A DNA stretch of 53,703 nucleotides, taken from positions 1-53,703 of the forward strand of contig SVLM01000010.1 in the NCBI GenBank assembly GCA_015067945.1. Direction: 5' to 3'. The translations under genes were made by a program, and so were the position numbers. The stretch is from Oscillospiraceae bacterium (GTDB taxonomy: Bacteria; Bacillota; Clostridia; Oscillospirales; Oscillospiraceae). Positions 32,524 through 41,293 of the stretch are shown piece after piece. Numbering within the stretch: the first letter of the stretch is position 1; each line of letters opens with the position of its first letter. Under the pieces are notes generated by a model that was given only the letters and a program-made list of their open reading frames with translations, was not told where the DNA came from and did not search any database.

Positions 32524-33420
32524 ATGAAAACTGATAGAAACATACTTGTTGCGTTTATACTGAACCTGATGTTTTCGTTGTTTGAGTTCTTTGGCGGCAT
32601 CTTTACGGGCAGCGTAGCCATCCTTTCCGATGCAGTGCATGATTTGGGTGACGCAGCCAGCATTGGTGTTTCCTGGTTTCTGGAACGGAAAAGCAAACGG
32701 CAGCCGGATGCTGCCTACACCTATGGCTACGGAAGATACTCGGTTGTTGGCGGTCTGATCACAAGCCTGATTCTTTTGTTCGGCTCTGTGGTGATGATCG
32801 GCAAAGCGATCAGTGGAATCCTGTCACCGCCGCAGATCGACTACGATGGAATGATCTTATTTGCTGTTGTAGGCGTAGTGGTCAATTTTCTGGCGGCATA
32901 TGCCACACACCGGGGAGATTCCCTCAATCAAAAGGCTGTGAATCTGCACATGCTGGAGGATGTCCTCGGCTGGGCGGTGGTTCTGATTGGGGCGATCGTT
33001 ATGCGATTTACGGATTTTGCACATTTGGATCCCATTTTGTCCATCGGTGTATCGGTCTACATTCTGTATCATGCAGTACGGACACTGGGGGAACTATTGG
33101 AGATCTTTTTGGAAAAAGCACCTCATGCATTGTCGCTCGCAGAGCTTCTGGAGCGTGTGGCAGAGGTTGACGGTGTGGTGGATGTTCACCATATTCACTT
33201 GTGGAGCATGGACGGCAACCGCCATTATGCGACCATGCACATTGTAACAGACGCAGACCCTCATGCGATTAAGGATCAGGTTCGTCAGGAACTGCGACAC
33301 CATGGCATTGTCCATGCGACGCTGGAGCTGGAGTCCACTGGGGAGCATTGCCACGAAAGGGAATGCTATGTGCACACAGATGGGGCATCCGGACATTGCC
33401 ATCATCACCATCATCATTAA
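32524..33420 (+). CDS. Cation diffusion facilitator (CzcD-type metal efflux)
   Basis: 298 residues with six membrane helices. The metal sites of helices II and V are visible: SDAVHDLGDAAS (about 35-46) and NLHMLEDVLGW (about 140-150). A cytoplasmic domain follows (about 205-280, DVHHIHLWSMDG). The natural C-terminus ends in Cys/His clusters with eight late His residues, a likely metal sensor or chelator. Substrate probably zinc or a similar divalent ion, exported by proton exchange. GGGAGG lies before ATG 32524. Divergent TetR regulator upstream. Confidence 0.93.
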   Translation: MKTDRNILVAFILNLMFSLFEFFGGIFTGSVAILSDAVHDLGDAASIGVSWFLERKSKRQPDAAYTYGYGRYSVVGGLITSLILLFGSVVMIGKAISGILSPPQIDYDGMILFAVVGVVVNFLAAYATHRGDSLNQKAVNLHMLEDVLGWAVVLIGAIVMRFTDFAHLDPILSIGVSVYILYHAVRTLGELLEIFLEKAPHALSLAELLERVAEVDGVVDVHHIHLWSMDGNRHYATMHIVTDADPHAIKDQVRQELRHHGIVHATLELESTGEHCHERECYVHTDGASGHCHHHHHH

Positions 33421-33426
33421 AATGAG

Positions 33427-33458
33427 ACAAGGCACTGCTGGTTGGCAGTGCCTTGTTG
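33427..33458. terminator. Bidirectional terminator
   Basis: Perfect 12-bp stem (33427-33438 with 33445-33456), TGGTTG loop, between the convergent cation-efflux and RND transporter genes. Confidence 0.75.
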
Positions 33459-33459
33459 A

Positions 33460-36400
33460 TTATTCAGCGGGTGTTTCAATGGGTGTGTCAGTGGTTTCTG
33501 CCTCAGCGGCCTCAGCGGCCTCAGCGGCCTTAGCGGCTTCGAGAGCCAGAGCCTCGGCAATGAACTCAGCGGCATCGTCGGGGATGTCGTCCAAATTGTC
33601 GCTGCCGATATCCACATTCTTGGGATTCTTTTTGAACAGAATGTCGTAGACCACGGGAACGATAATGAGGGTCATGGCGGTGGCGTAGATCATACCGCCC
33701 ACCACGACGATGGACATACCGCGACCCAGCTGACCGGCCATGTCGTCGCTGAGAATTAGCTGGAACATGGCAAGAATTGTGGTCAGAGCGGTCATAAAAA
33801 TGGGCCGCATTCTGGTCTTACCCGTGGCAATCAGGGCACTGCGGCGATCCATGCCGCCGATACGGAGCTGATTGACATAGTCCACAAATACAATGCCGTT
33901 ATTAACTACCGTACCCATTAGAAGAGCGAAGCCCATCAGCGACAGCAGGCTCAGCTGCTCACCGCAGATGATCAGGCCGATAATACCGCCGGTAAAGGCC
34001 AGAGGTACAGTAAACAGAACAATGAAGGGCGACAGCAGACTTTGGAACTGTGCCACCATGACCAGATACACAAACAGACCCCCAAGTGCAATCAGCAGAA
34101 GCATCTGTGCCACCATGTCGTTGACAGTAGAGCTTTCACCGGAAAGCTCTATGCTGTAGCCGTAGGGCACGTTTCCGCTATTCTTGTAATCGTCCAGTAA
34201 GGTGCTGAGCTTCCGGGACAGCAGCGTGGCGTTATAGCCCTCGGCAATGCCGGCAGATACTGTCACATAGCGGGTCTGGTTCTCACGGCTGATGGAGCCG
34301 ATAGAGGAGGTCTGCTGCAGGCTGGCCACATCGCCAAGCTTGATTGTCTTGCTGACCGACACGCCGGTAGCATCAATGACCGAGGCTGTCAGCGGCATAT
34401 CCAGCAGGGTTTCTACAGTCAGCTGACTGTTGAGATTTTCTACATTGACGGACATAGTAACGCCGTTGAGGGTCACATTGGTGGAGGTTGCAGAGGTGCT
34501 CATCCGGCTGGAGATCTCCATGTAGATCTGTGCTACGGTCAAACCGTTGGCCATGGCCTTATCCTTGTCAATGACAAGGTGGATAGTTTGGTCGCCTTCA
34601 CCAAAGCTGGTGGTGATTTCTGTGTAGCCGTCAACCTTTTTTACGATTTCTACAATCTCCTGGGAAATCTGCTTCATGGTGTCAAGATCAGAGCCGTAAA
34701 TGTTGACAGACAAACCGCTGCCAAGCAGAGCGACCATATCATCCATACTGCCGGCGGAGACGGAAACCTCGCAGGGAAGGCTTGCTGTCGCGTCGGCAAT
34801 ATTAGCGGTGATCTCGTCAATCCGGGTGGTGGAGGTGCCGTCGGGCAGGAGGATATAATACATATAGGTGCCATAGTTGTCGCCGCCACCCATGGACATA
34901 CCACCCAGCATGCCGGCAGACGCACTGCTGTCCATGACGCCGACCTCGTCCACACCGTCCACATCCAACAGAATATCCAGCACATCGTCGGCCATGGCGT
35001 AGGATTCCTCCCGTGTCAGATCCTCAGGAGTGGTAATGGTGACGGAGATTTGATTTCCGCTCATTTCCGGAATCAAAACGATGCCCATGTTCAAAACGAT
35101 GACGATACACAGAACCAACAGCAAAATACTGGCAGACAGAGGAACAGCCTTGTGGTCCAGACACCAGTTGAGGAATTTTCCGTAACCTTCCTGGAACTTA
35201 TCGAACCAGGGATGTTTCTTTGCCTTGGAATTTCTCAGAAGGGTAGAGGCCGATGCGGGAACTACTGTCAGTGCAACAATCAGCGATGCCATCAGGCAGA
35301 AACCGATACAAAGACCCAGCGGTAGCAGCAGTTCTTTGACCATGCCGGTGGTAAACACCAAAGGCAGAAACACGCATACGGTGGTCAGCGTGGAGGACAG
35401 GATCGGGCCTGCCACCTGACGGGTACCCTGAACGGCAGCACGGGGAGCACTGATACCCCGTCCCCGGAGACGGTAAATATTTTCAATAACCACAATGGAG
35501 TTGTCCACCAGCATGCCGATACCCAAAGCAAGGCCGGACAACGTCATCATGTTCAGGGAAATATCTGTAAAGTACATCAGTACCAGTGTAAACATTACAG
35601 ACAGGGGGATACTCATGGCTACGACCAGAGTGGGTTTTACGTCCTTCAGGAACAAAGCCAGTATGATGATGGCCAAAATCGCACCGGTCACCATACTGGA
35701 GACAACGGATTTCACGATAATGTCAATATAGCTGCCCTGATTCATGAGGGTGACCAGCTTGGTTCCGGGATATTTTTCCTCCAATTCCTCGAAGGCTTCC
35801 AGACAGTTATTGGCGGTTTCGTTGGTGCCGGTGACGCTGTTCTTATAAATGCTGAGTATCACAGCCTGCTCGCCGTTGAGCCGGGCATAGCTGAGGCCTG
35901 CGTTATCCAATATGGTGACAGTTGCCACATCGCAAAGACGGACATCACCCAAGGCATCGGTGCGGATGAGCAGTGCATTGGAAAGATCGTCCAGGGTCTC
36001 GAATTCATTACCGACCTTCAGCAGCCAGGTGTTGTCCTGGGCGTCGTCAATATAGCCTGCAGGCATGGAGAAATTTTGTGCGTAGATCAGCTGGGACAGA
36101 GTGTTCACGCTCAGCAGCTGGGTCATATTTGCACTGTCCAATGCACCCTTTTTGGCTTCCTCAAACTGGGCACGGGCCTCCACTAATTTGGCCTCGGCGT
36201 TTGTCAGCTCGTTGCTGGCTGTGGCAAATGTCACAGCGGCATCCAGCTGTGCCTGGGTCAGGCCTGCATAGGCATCCTCCAGACCGGCAAGGATCTGGGG
36301 TATGCTGTCCAGGGTGGTGGAGATGCCCGTGAGTGTAGCTTCCATATCAGTCAGCAGCTGACGGACATCGCTGACAGAGGAAGATGTGTTGTTCACATCC

Positions 36401-37398
36401 AATTCCTTGTCCAAAAGCGTCAGCAGATCCCGGGTGTTGTTGACGATGACCCGCAGGCTGCCTGCGGCCTTCAATAGATCCTCCACACCCAGGGGATTGG
36501 TGCCGAGAATTTTGGACACGGTGTCGAGCTCTGCAATCAGCGAATCCAACAGCTGACCGGTCTGTCCACTGGTTATCTCCTGACGTAGATCCTTGACCTG
36601 CTGCAGGAGATGATCGACTTTCAGCTTCAGATCTGCTGCACTGGAAAGCACAGTGCCTTCGATCTGTCCGAAAAGGGTGCCGGCCATGGTGGCACCGAAG
36701 GCTGCCTGAGCCTTTGCCAATTCAGCCTTGCCGTCCTGCACCTGTTTTTCCGCAGCGTCCAGCTGAGCGGAGGCGTTGGCCAGGCTGTTGTTGATGGTCA
36801 GCAGCATCTTCGTGTTCAGATCGTCGATTTTCTTTTGATCCAGAGAAACATGGATGTTCTGCTCGACAAGGCCAATACCGCTGATGCTTGCAACACCGTT
36901 CTGCCGTTCCAGATAGGGCTGGACTGTGTCTTCTACGAAATTGGAGAGCTGGTAAATATCGAAGCCCTCCCGGCTGACAGAGACATACATGGTAGCCATC
37001 ATGTCCATACTCAGCTCGATGATGGAGGGGCTGCTGCAAAGCTCCGGCAGGCTGGCAGAAATACCCTGAAGGGCGGTGTTTACCTTGACCAGCGTGGAGT
37101 CCATATCTGTGTCGTCTTCAAACTCCAATTGCACCATGCCGTAGTTTTCGGCAGAGGTTGAGTAGACATTGGACACACCGCTGATGGTGCCCAAGGCGCT
37201 TTCCATGGGCTTTACAACCTCGGCTTCTACCTTTTCAGGGCTGGCACCGGGGTAGGTGGTGACAACGATGAGATAGGGCAGACTCATAGGAGGCAAAAGA
37301 TCGGTGGTCATACTGGTTAACGAGACCACACCCAGTACCAGAACCATGATCACTGCGACCAATATGGTAAATGGTTTTTTAACACTTGTCTTAATCAT
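33460..37398 (-). CDS. RND-superfamily efflux permease with a coiled-coil insertion
   Basis: 1312 residues, larger than the usual 1020-1050. Twelve membrane helices are arranged as in AcrB/HAE1: helix 1 at 10-30, then porter domain, helices II-VI with SGLALGIGMLVDNSIVVIENIYR (helix IV Asp pair), second porter half, last helices with GFALLMGTVVNNGIVFVDYVNQLR. The extra length is a roughly 225-residue insertion in the first porter loop (about 203-428), rich in Ala, Leu, Glu and Lys and coiled-coil-like. The C-terminus is an Ala/Glu repeat. No adaptor or outer-membrane partner is near, as expected for a monoderm. ATG 37398 has GAAGGAAG upstream; TTG 37416 is rejected. Confidence 0.92.
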   Translation of the reverse strand: MIKTSVKKPFTILVAVIMVLVLGVVSLTSMTTDLLPPMSLPYLIVVTTYPGASPEKVEAEVVKPMESALGTISGVSNVYSTSAENYGMVQLEFEDDTDMDSTLVKVNTALQGISASLPELCSSPSIIELSMDMMATMYVSVSREGFDIYQLSNFVEDTVQPYLERQNGVASISGIGLVEQNIHVSLDQKKIDDLNTKMLLTINNSLANASAQLDAAEKQVQDGKAELAKAQAAFGATMAGTLFGQIEGTVLSSAADLKLKVDHLLQQVKDLRQEITSGQTGQLLDSLIAELDTVSKILGTNPLGVEDLLKAAGSLRVIVNNTRDLLTLLDKELDVNNTSSSVSDVRQLLTDMEATLTGISTTLDSIPQILAGLEDAYAGLTQAQLDAAVTFATASNELTNAEAKLVEARAQFEEAKKGALDSANMTQLLSVNTLSQLIYAQNFSMPAGYIDDAQDNTWLLKVGNEFETLDDLSNALLIRTDALGDVRLCDVATVTILDNAGLSYARLNGEQAVILSIYKNSVTGTNETANNCLEAFEELEEKYPGTKLVTLMNQGSYIDIIVKSVVSSMVTGAILAIIILALFLKDVKPTLVVAMSIPLSVMFTLVLMYFTDISLNMMTLSGLALGIGMLVDNSIVVIENIYRLRGRGISAPRAAVQGTRQVAGPILSSTLTTVCVFLPLVFTTGMVKELLLPLGLCIGFCLMASLIVALTVVPASASTLLRNSKAKKHPWFDKFQEGYGKFLNWCLDHKAVPLSASILLLVLCIVIVLNMGIVLIPEMSGNQISVTITTPEDLTREESYAMADDVLDILLDVDGVDEVGVMDSSASAGMLGGMSMGGGDNYGTYMYYILLPDGTSTTRIDEITANIADATASLPCEVSVSAGSMDDMVALLGSGLSVNIYGSDLDTMKQISQEIVEIVKKVDGYTEITTSFGEGDQTIHLVIDKDKAMANGLTVAQIYMEISSRMSTSATSTNVTLNGVTMSVNVENLNSQLTVETLLDMPLTASVIDATGVSVSKTIKLGDVASLQQTSSIGSISRENQTRYVTVSAGIAEGYNATLLSRKLSTLLDDYKNSGNVPYGYSIELSGESSTVNDMVAQMLLLIALGGLFVYLVMVAQFQSLLSPFIVLFTVPLAFTGGIIGLIICGEQLSLLSLMGFALLMGTVVNNGIVFVDYVNQLRIGGMDRRSALIATGKTRMRPIFMTALTTILAMFQLILSDDMAGQLGRGMSIVVVGGMIYATAMTLIIVPVVYDILFKKNPKNVDIGSDNLDDIPDDAAEFIAEALALEAAKAAEAAEAAEAETTDTPIETPAE
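33502..33537 (-). repeat. Four tandem 9-bp repeats in the RND gene
   Basis: CTCAGCGGC three times and CTTAGCGGC once, encoding the Ala/Glu tail. The length can vary without a frameshift. Confidence 0.85.
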
Positions 37399-37500
37399 AG
37401 ATGCATCTTCCTTCAATTAGGCTTCACACTAATTATACAGCAAAAATACAGCAAAAGCTGTAAACAAATTATGAATGATTACGTAATTTTAAATGGATTT

Positions 37501-37523
37501 GGGAGGTTACCCGGTAACCTCCC
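37501..37523. repeat. Hairpin between RND and ribulokinase genes
   Basis: 9-bp stem (37501-37509 with 37515-37523), CCCGG loop, no clear T tract. It may be the end of the ribulokinase transcript. Confidence 0.5.
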
Positions 37524-37528
37524 AGAAT

Positions 37529-39166
37529 TTATATGGTACGCAGGTATTTCATGACGGGATTTTCACCTTCGGCAAAGTAGGTAGCCAATCGGCGATAGTG
37601 TTCATACAAAGCGACATACTGCTCGTGACGCTGCATGTCGGGCACATAGACCGTCTCGCATTTGTCAGCCAAAGCATCGGCAGCTGCGTAAACATTTTCA
37701 AACTGACCGCTGGCCGCTGCGGCGAAAATACAGCCGCCCTTGCAGCCGGGCTGGATGCTGTCGGTTACCCGGATGGGCATACCCATCACATCGGCGTATA
37801 TCTGCATCAGCATGGGATTTTTCCGTGCAATACCGCCACCGGCCCGGATGTCACGGATCCGGATGCCGCCCTTTTGATACACATCCATGACGGTTTTTGT
37901 GGCATAGGCACAGGATTCAATGATGGCACGGTAAATTTCTTCCGGCTTGGTATTCAGGTTCAGACCCAGAATCATGCCTGAGAGGTCAAAATCGTTGTAG
38001 GGTGAGCGGTTGCCGTTCCACCAGTCCAAGGCAAGCAATCCGTTGGAACCCGGGGGCAGGAGGGAGGCTTTTTCATCCAACAGTGCAAAAATGCCCATGT
38101 TCCTGTCCTTTGCCTCTTCCATGTAGGCTGCGGGAACGCAGTTGTTCACAAACCATGCAAAGGTGTTACCCATACTGGGTTGACTGGCCTCGTAGGCGGT
38201 TAGTCCGGGGAGGATACCATCCTGAATGCTGCCGAAAATGCCGTCAATCAGTCGATACTCGTCGTCCATAACGATGAACCCTGCGGAGGTGCCCAGGATC
38301 AGTAACAGCTGTCCGGCGTTGACCGCACCGGCAGAACACATGGGGGCGTGGGCATCGATCAGGGGCAGTGCTACTGCTGTGCCCACATTCAGTCCCGTGA
38401 GCTCCGCACCCACCTCGTTCAGACCACCGGCAAATGCACCGGCGTTGCGAACATCAGTGGTGACCTTTGTGCCGATGATCCCATCCATGCGAGGATCAAC
38501 CTTCGCCCAGAAATCATTGCCGGGGTAGCCGGTATTGGGATTCCACAAGGCCTTGAACCCAGCGAAGGAAGCGGATGCAATCCGGTTGCCGGTGAGGAGC
38601 CAGGTGAGCCAATCGCCGGCTTCCATATAATGGGCGGTCTTTTCGTAGACGCGAGGGGCCTTGTGCAGAATTTCATAGAGCTTGGGGAAGAGCCATTCAG
38701 CGGAAACCTTGCCACCAAACAGCTTCAGCCAAGGGGCGTTCTCCGCCTTGGCGGTGCTGGTGATGTGCTCGGCTTCATCCAAAGCGGTGTAGGAATTCCA
38801 CAGCTTGACATAGGCCTGAGGTTCCTTGGAAAATTCCTCCAAAAAGCACAGGGGTGTGCCGTCGGCTGTCAGGGGAAGAACGCTGCATGAGGTGAAATCA
38901 AAACCGATGCCGCAGACTTCATCTGCTGTGATGCCGGCTTTTGCAACCACATCACGGACAGTAAAATGGAGGGCATCCAGGTAGTCTTGAGGATGCTCCA
39001 GACTGGCGGACCTTTCCAGAGCGTTGGGTGCAAAGAAATCTGCCTGCAAAATGCCGTGGGGATATGTAAATTCCGATGTTGCAATTTCGCGGCCCGTTTC
39101 GATGTCCAAAAGCAGGGCTCGTGCGGACAGCGTGCCGTAGTCAACACCGATGGTGTATTTTCCCAT
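37529..39166 (-). CDS. araB: FGGY-family kinase, ribulokinase type
   Basis: 545 residues. N-terminal phosphate loop YTIGVDYGTLSARALLLD (about 4-21), DFTSCSVLPL (about 91-100), the later GTSAGFIV, ALDWWNGNRSPYNDFDLSG and ADIRAGGG-type adenosine region (IRDIRAGGGIARKNPMLMQI). The DYGTLS and DWWNGNRSP stretches are typical of AraB. It phosphorylates L-ribulose at O5 in arabinose use. No araA, araD or sugar transporter gene is next to it, so the role here is less sure. AGGAGG lies 7 nt before the ATG. Confidence 0.9.
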   Translation of the reverse strand: MGKYTIGVDYGTLSARALLLDIETGREIATSEFTYPHGILQADFFAPNALERSASLEHPQDYLDALHFTVRDVVAKAGITADEVCGIGFDFTSCSVLPLTADGTPLCFLEEFSKEPQAYVKLWNSYTALDEAEHITSTAKAENAPWLKLFGGKVSAEWLFPKLYEILHKAPRVYEKTAHYMEAGDWLTWLLTGNRIASASFAGFKALWNPNTGYPGNDFWAKVDPRMDGIIGTKVTTDVRNAGAFAGGLNEVGAELTGLNVGTAVALPLIDAHAPMCSAGAVNAGQLLLILGTSAGFIVMDDEYRLIDGIFGSIQDGILPGLTAYEASQPSMGNTFAWFVNNCVPAAYMEEAKDRNMGIFALLDEKASLLPPGSNGLLALDWWNGNRSPYNDFDLSGMILGLNLNTKPEEIYRAIIESCAYATKTVMDVYQKGGIRIRDIRAGGGIARKNPMLMQIYADVMGMPIRVTDSIQPGCKGGCIFAAAASGQFENVYAAADALADKCETVYVPDMQRHEQYVALYEHYRRLATYFAEGENPVMKYLRTI

Positions 39167-39245
39167 AGGATTGCCTCCTGTATGTTTTTCTTTATTGTAC
39201 AGGATTTTGACAAGATTGCAAGGGGCGATTTTGCAGCAAACGAAA

Positions 39246-39269
39246 GCCCCACGCCAAAAGGCGTGGGGC
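39246..39269 (-). terminator. Terminator of the YD-repeat protein gene
   Basis: Perfect 10-bp GC-rich stem (39246-39255 with 39260-39269), followed on the minus strand by TTTCGTTTGC. It lies 7 bp after the stop codon. Confidence 0.8.
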
Positions 39270-39276
39270 GATGGGG

Positions 39277-40539
39277 TTATTCTTCGTTGTCGGGCAAATC
39301 CGGGCTATAGCAAATGACCATTTTGTCGTAGGAATGGATGGATTTACTCATGATGCTCCAATCGTCACGATAGCTTGCATACAGAGTGGGATAGCCATAT
39401 TGGTTATATTCACTTACTGTTATGGTTTTCATATCAACTTTGTGTGTTGTTTCGGTTTTTATAGAATTGTTATCATAATACTGCCACTCGGTTTTTTCAT
39501 CTATGTTGCCATTTTTGTCATATTGAATTTTCAGGGTCATATTACCGTTTTGGTCATATTCGTATTCCCAGGTGTTCGTGGATTCCGTGGAACCCAGGCG
39601 ATCAATCTTCTTGATATGAGTCAGATTGCCATATTCGTCATATTCATAAACATTTTTGAAGCTGAGGTTACCGTTTGATGAATATTGAATCACAAGCGTT
39701 CTTTTGCCGTCTTTGTTGTAGGTGGTCTCTGTCCAATACTGAAGCACATCGCCTTGGTGATACTTGCATTGGAGGATCAAATTACCATCTTCATTGTATC
39801 TATACGCATATTCTCTATATGTGTTATTGGGGGAGTTATATTCGGAATACAGGATCTGTTTGTTATTTTCATCGTACTGGTATACGGTTTTTGTCTCTAA
39901 GCTCCCACATTGACCGTAATATGATTCTGAGAGCAGATTACCTTTATCATCATACTCGTATTCTCTTTTTGTATTGGTTGACGAATAGAGGATCAAGATG
40001 CTGTTTTCGCTGTAGTGGTATTCAGTTTGGTCGATTAATTCGCGGTTACTGTTATAGAGGTTAGTAAACTTTCGGTTACCGTTTTCGTCGTATATGTATT
40101 CTACTATCTGGCCAATGTCACCGTTTTCATAATAGTGTGTGTAACTGAGAATGGTACCATCAGTGGCATATTTCTGCACCATACGATTCGTTTCAGAAAT
40201 GTTGAGGGAACCATCAGAATTGTAGGTCTCAATCAGGTGGGTAGTTTCCTCATAGTACACCGTAAAATGAAGGAGGATATCCTGTGTATCCTTGTATGTG
40301 GGATTTTTGCTGAGCAGTTCGAACGCCTTGGCATACTCGCCGGATTCAATCAGCTGAAGGGCTTTGTTGTAATTATCCATATCTGTGTCGTTGCTCGGGT
40401 TGAACATAGGTATGAAGATGAAAATTACAGACAGTGCAATGGCTGTTGCCAGCAGGACTGAAATACCTGCGATGATGATCGCTTTCAAGTTTCTGGTGGG
40501 GTGGGGAGCTGTGTTCATATCCATATTGGTATTTTCCAT
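39277..40539 (-). CDS. Membrane-anchored YD-repeat (RHS-like) protein
   Basis: 420 residues. A short cytoplasmic end is followed by one membrane helix (about 20-45, IIIAGISVLLATAIALSVIFIFI). Next is a helical TPR-like piece (about 55-90, YNKALQLIESGEYAKAFELL). From about residue 110 there are many repeats of the form YxYDxxGNLxxxxxY (for example YEYDDKGNLL, YRYNEDGNLI, VYEYDEYGNL, YEYDQNGNMT). These are YD repeats, as in RHS proteins, here without a C-terminal toxin. The extracellular part should form a beta-rich rod or shell. AAAGGAG lies 8 nt before ATG 40539. Tyr and Asn content is high and the gene is A/T-rich. Confidence 0.8.
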   Translation of the reverse strand: MENTNMDMNTAPHPTRNLKAIIIAGISVLLATAIALSVIFIFIPMFNPSNDTDMDNYNKALQLIESGEYAKAFELLSKNPTYKDTQDILLHFTVYYEETTHLIETYNSDGSLNISETNRMVQKYATDGTILSYTHYYENGDIGQIVEYIYDENGNRKFTNLYNSNRELIDQTEYHYSENSILILYSSTNTKREYEYDDKGNLLSESYYGQCGSLETKTVYQYDENNKQILYSEYNSPNNTYREYAYRYNEDGNLILQCKYHQGDVLQYWTETTYNKDGKRTLVIQYSSNGNLSFKNVYEYDEYGNLTHIKKIDRLGSTESTNTWEYEYDQNGNMTLKIQYDKNGNIDEKTEWQYYDNNSIKTETTHKVDMKTITVSEYNQYGYPTLYASYRDDWSIMSKSIHSYDKMVICYSPDLPDNEE

Positions 40540-40609
40540 AATCGTGGCTCCTTTCGGATGGGATATAAATATAGTATCATACAGTGATATTATTTGCAAG
40601 ACCGCGATG

Positions 40610-40702
40610 GGAGTGAGAGGGATTTGCTTTTCTGCGGAAAAGCCAGGTTGGTTGCAACATGCCACTGGCATGTTGCCAAGAGCCGCCTTTCAAATCCCTC
40701 TC
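40610..40702. repeat. tRNA-Ser 3'-end copy and inverted copy forming a hairpin element
   Basis: GGAGTGAGAGGGATTTG at 40610-40626 repeats the last part of tRNA-Ser (40760-40776) in the same orientation. CAAATCCCTCTC at 40691-40702 is the inverse of 40615-40626. Between them a second stem (about 40654-40662 with 40668-40676) forms. The element looks like an attachment-site remnant or structured RNA. Confidence 0.75.
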
Positions 40703-40721
40703 AACAAATGCCCATGCCAAC

Positions 40722-40754
40722 AAAAAGACACCACCCGTTTGGGTGGTGTTTTTA
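40722..40754 (-). terminator. Terminator of tRNA-Ser
   Basis: Perfect 9-bp stem (40728-40736 with 40741-40749), GTTT loop; T run on the minus strand (CTTTTTG). Confidence 0.85.
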
Positions 40755-40755
40755 T

Positions 40756-40847
40756 TGGCGGAGTGAGAGGGATTTGAACCCTCGCGCGCTTTTTAGACGC
40801 CTACTCCCTTAGCAGGGGAGCCCCTTCGGCCTCTTGGGTATCACTCC
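40756..40847 (-). tRNA. tRNA-Ser (GCU)
   Basis: 92 nt with the long variable arm of class II tRNAs. Acceptor GGAGTGA pairs with TCACTCC; anticodon stem CTCCC/GGGAG with loop CTGCTAA gives GCT; T-loop TTCAAAT; discriminator G and encoded CCA. Confidence 0.97.
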
Positions 40848-40879
40848 GAATCAAAGTATATTCACTTGATTGCCAAAGT

Positions 40880-40908
40880 ATTCTAGCACACCCATAAATG
40901 TTTGTCAA
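40880..40908 (-). promoter_or_regulatory. Promoter of tRNA-Ser
   Basis: On the minus strand TTGACA (plus 40903-40908), 17-bp spacer, TAGAAT (plus 40880-40885), 33 bp before the tRNA. Confidence 0.85.
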
Positions 40909-40961
40909 GCACAAAAGGCACATTTGTTATACCTTTTCGCAAATCAATTTTGCGTTGGCTG

Positions 40962-41168
40962 TTACTGCTTGGGTGTCAGCTTTTTCTTGGTGCCGTCGGG
41001 GGATACAATATAGGTGTTGTCCAACTGTCCAACGAGGCTTGCCTTTACGGAATCAATATAGATCCGGCGTAGCTTGTCACGCTCGGCGATCTCTTCGTCC
41101 GTCAAGCCTTCGCTTTTTGCCTTCTTCGCAAGTGCGTTGATTCTGGCGATGACTTCGTCCATGTTCAT
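40962..41168 (-). CDS. DUF896 family protein (YnzC type)
   Basis: 68 residues. The pattern MDEVIARINALAKKAKSEGLTDEEIAERDKLRRIYIDSVKASL followed by a basic tail is typical of this family of small two-helix cytoplasmic proteins. The function is not known; the Bacillus member YnzC lies in an SOS-linked operon. Three ATGs occur in a row (41174, 41168, 41162). GAGG lies 7 nt before 41168 and only 1 nt before 41174, so 41168 is chosen. Confidence 0.9.
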   Translation of the reverse strand: MNMDEVIARINALAKKAKSEGLTDEEIAERDKLRRIYIDSVKASLVGQLDNTYIVSPDGTKKKLTPKQ

Positions 41169-41239
41169 GTTCATACCTCACAATTCGCTGTTTTGCATTT
41201 ATTATACCATCCTTTTTGCGGTTTGCAAGCAAATAATTC

Positions 41240-41268
41240 TTGTGTAAAACCTGGCTTTATCGTATAAT
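41240..41268 (+). promoter_or_regulatory. Promoter of the flavoprotein operon
   Basis: TTGTGT (41240-41245), 17-bp spacer, TATAAT (41263-41268); start near 41275. Confidence 0.75.
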
Positions 41269-41293
41269 GGGGAAAAAGAAAGTTGGTGATCGT

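Noticed and set aside
33460..37398. Frameshift or fusion as the cause of the oversized RND gene
   Set aside because: The frame is continuous, codon use is even, and the insertion lies at a domain loop.
40594..40812. Short plus frame ending in ERDLNPRALFRRLLP
   Set aside because: Typical antisense product of a tRNA-Ser gene.
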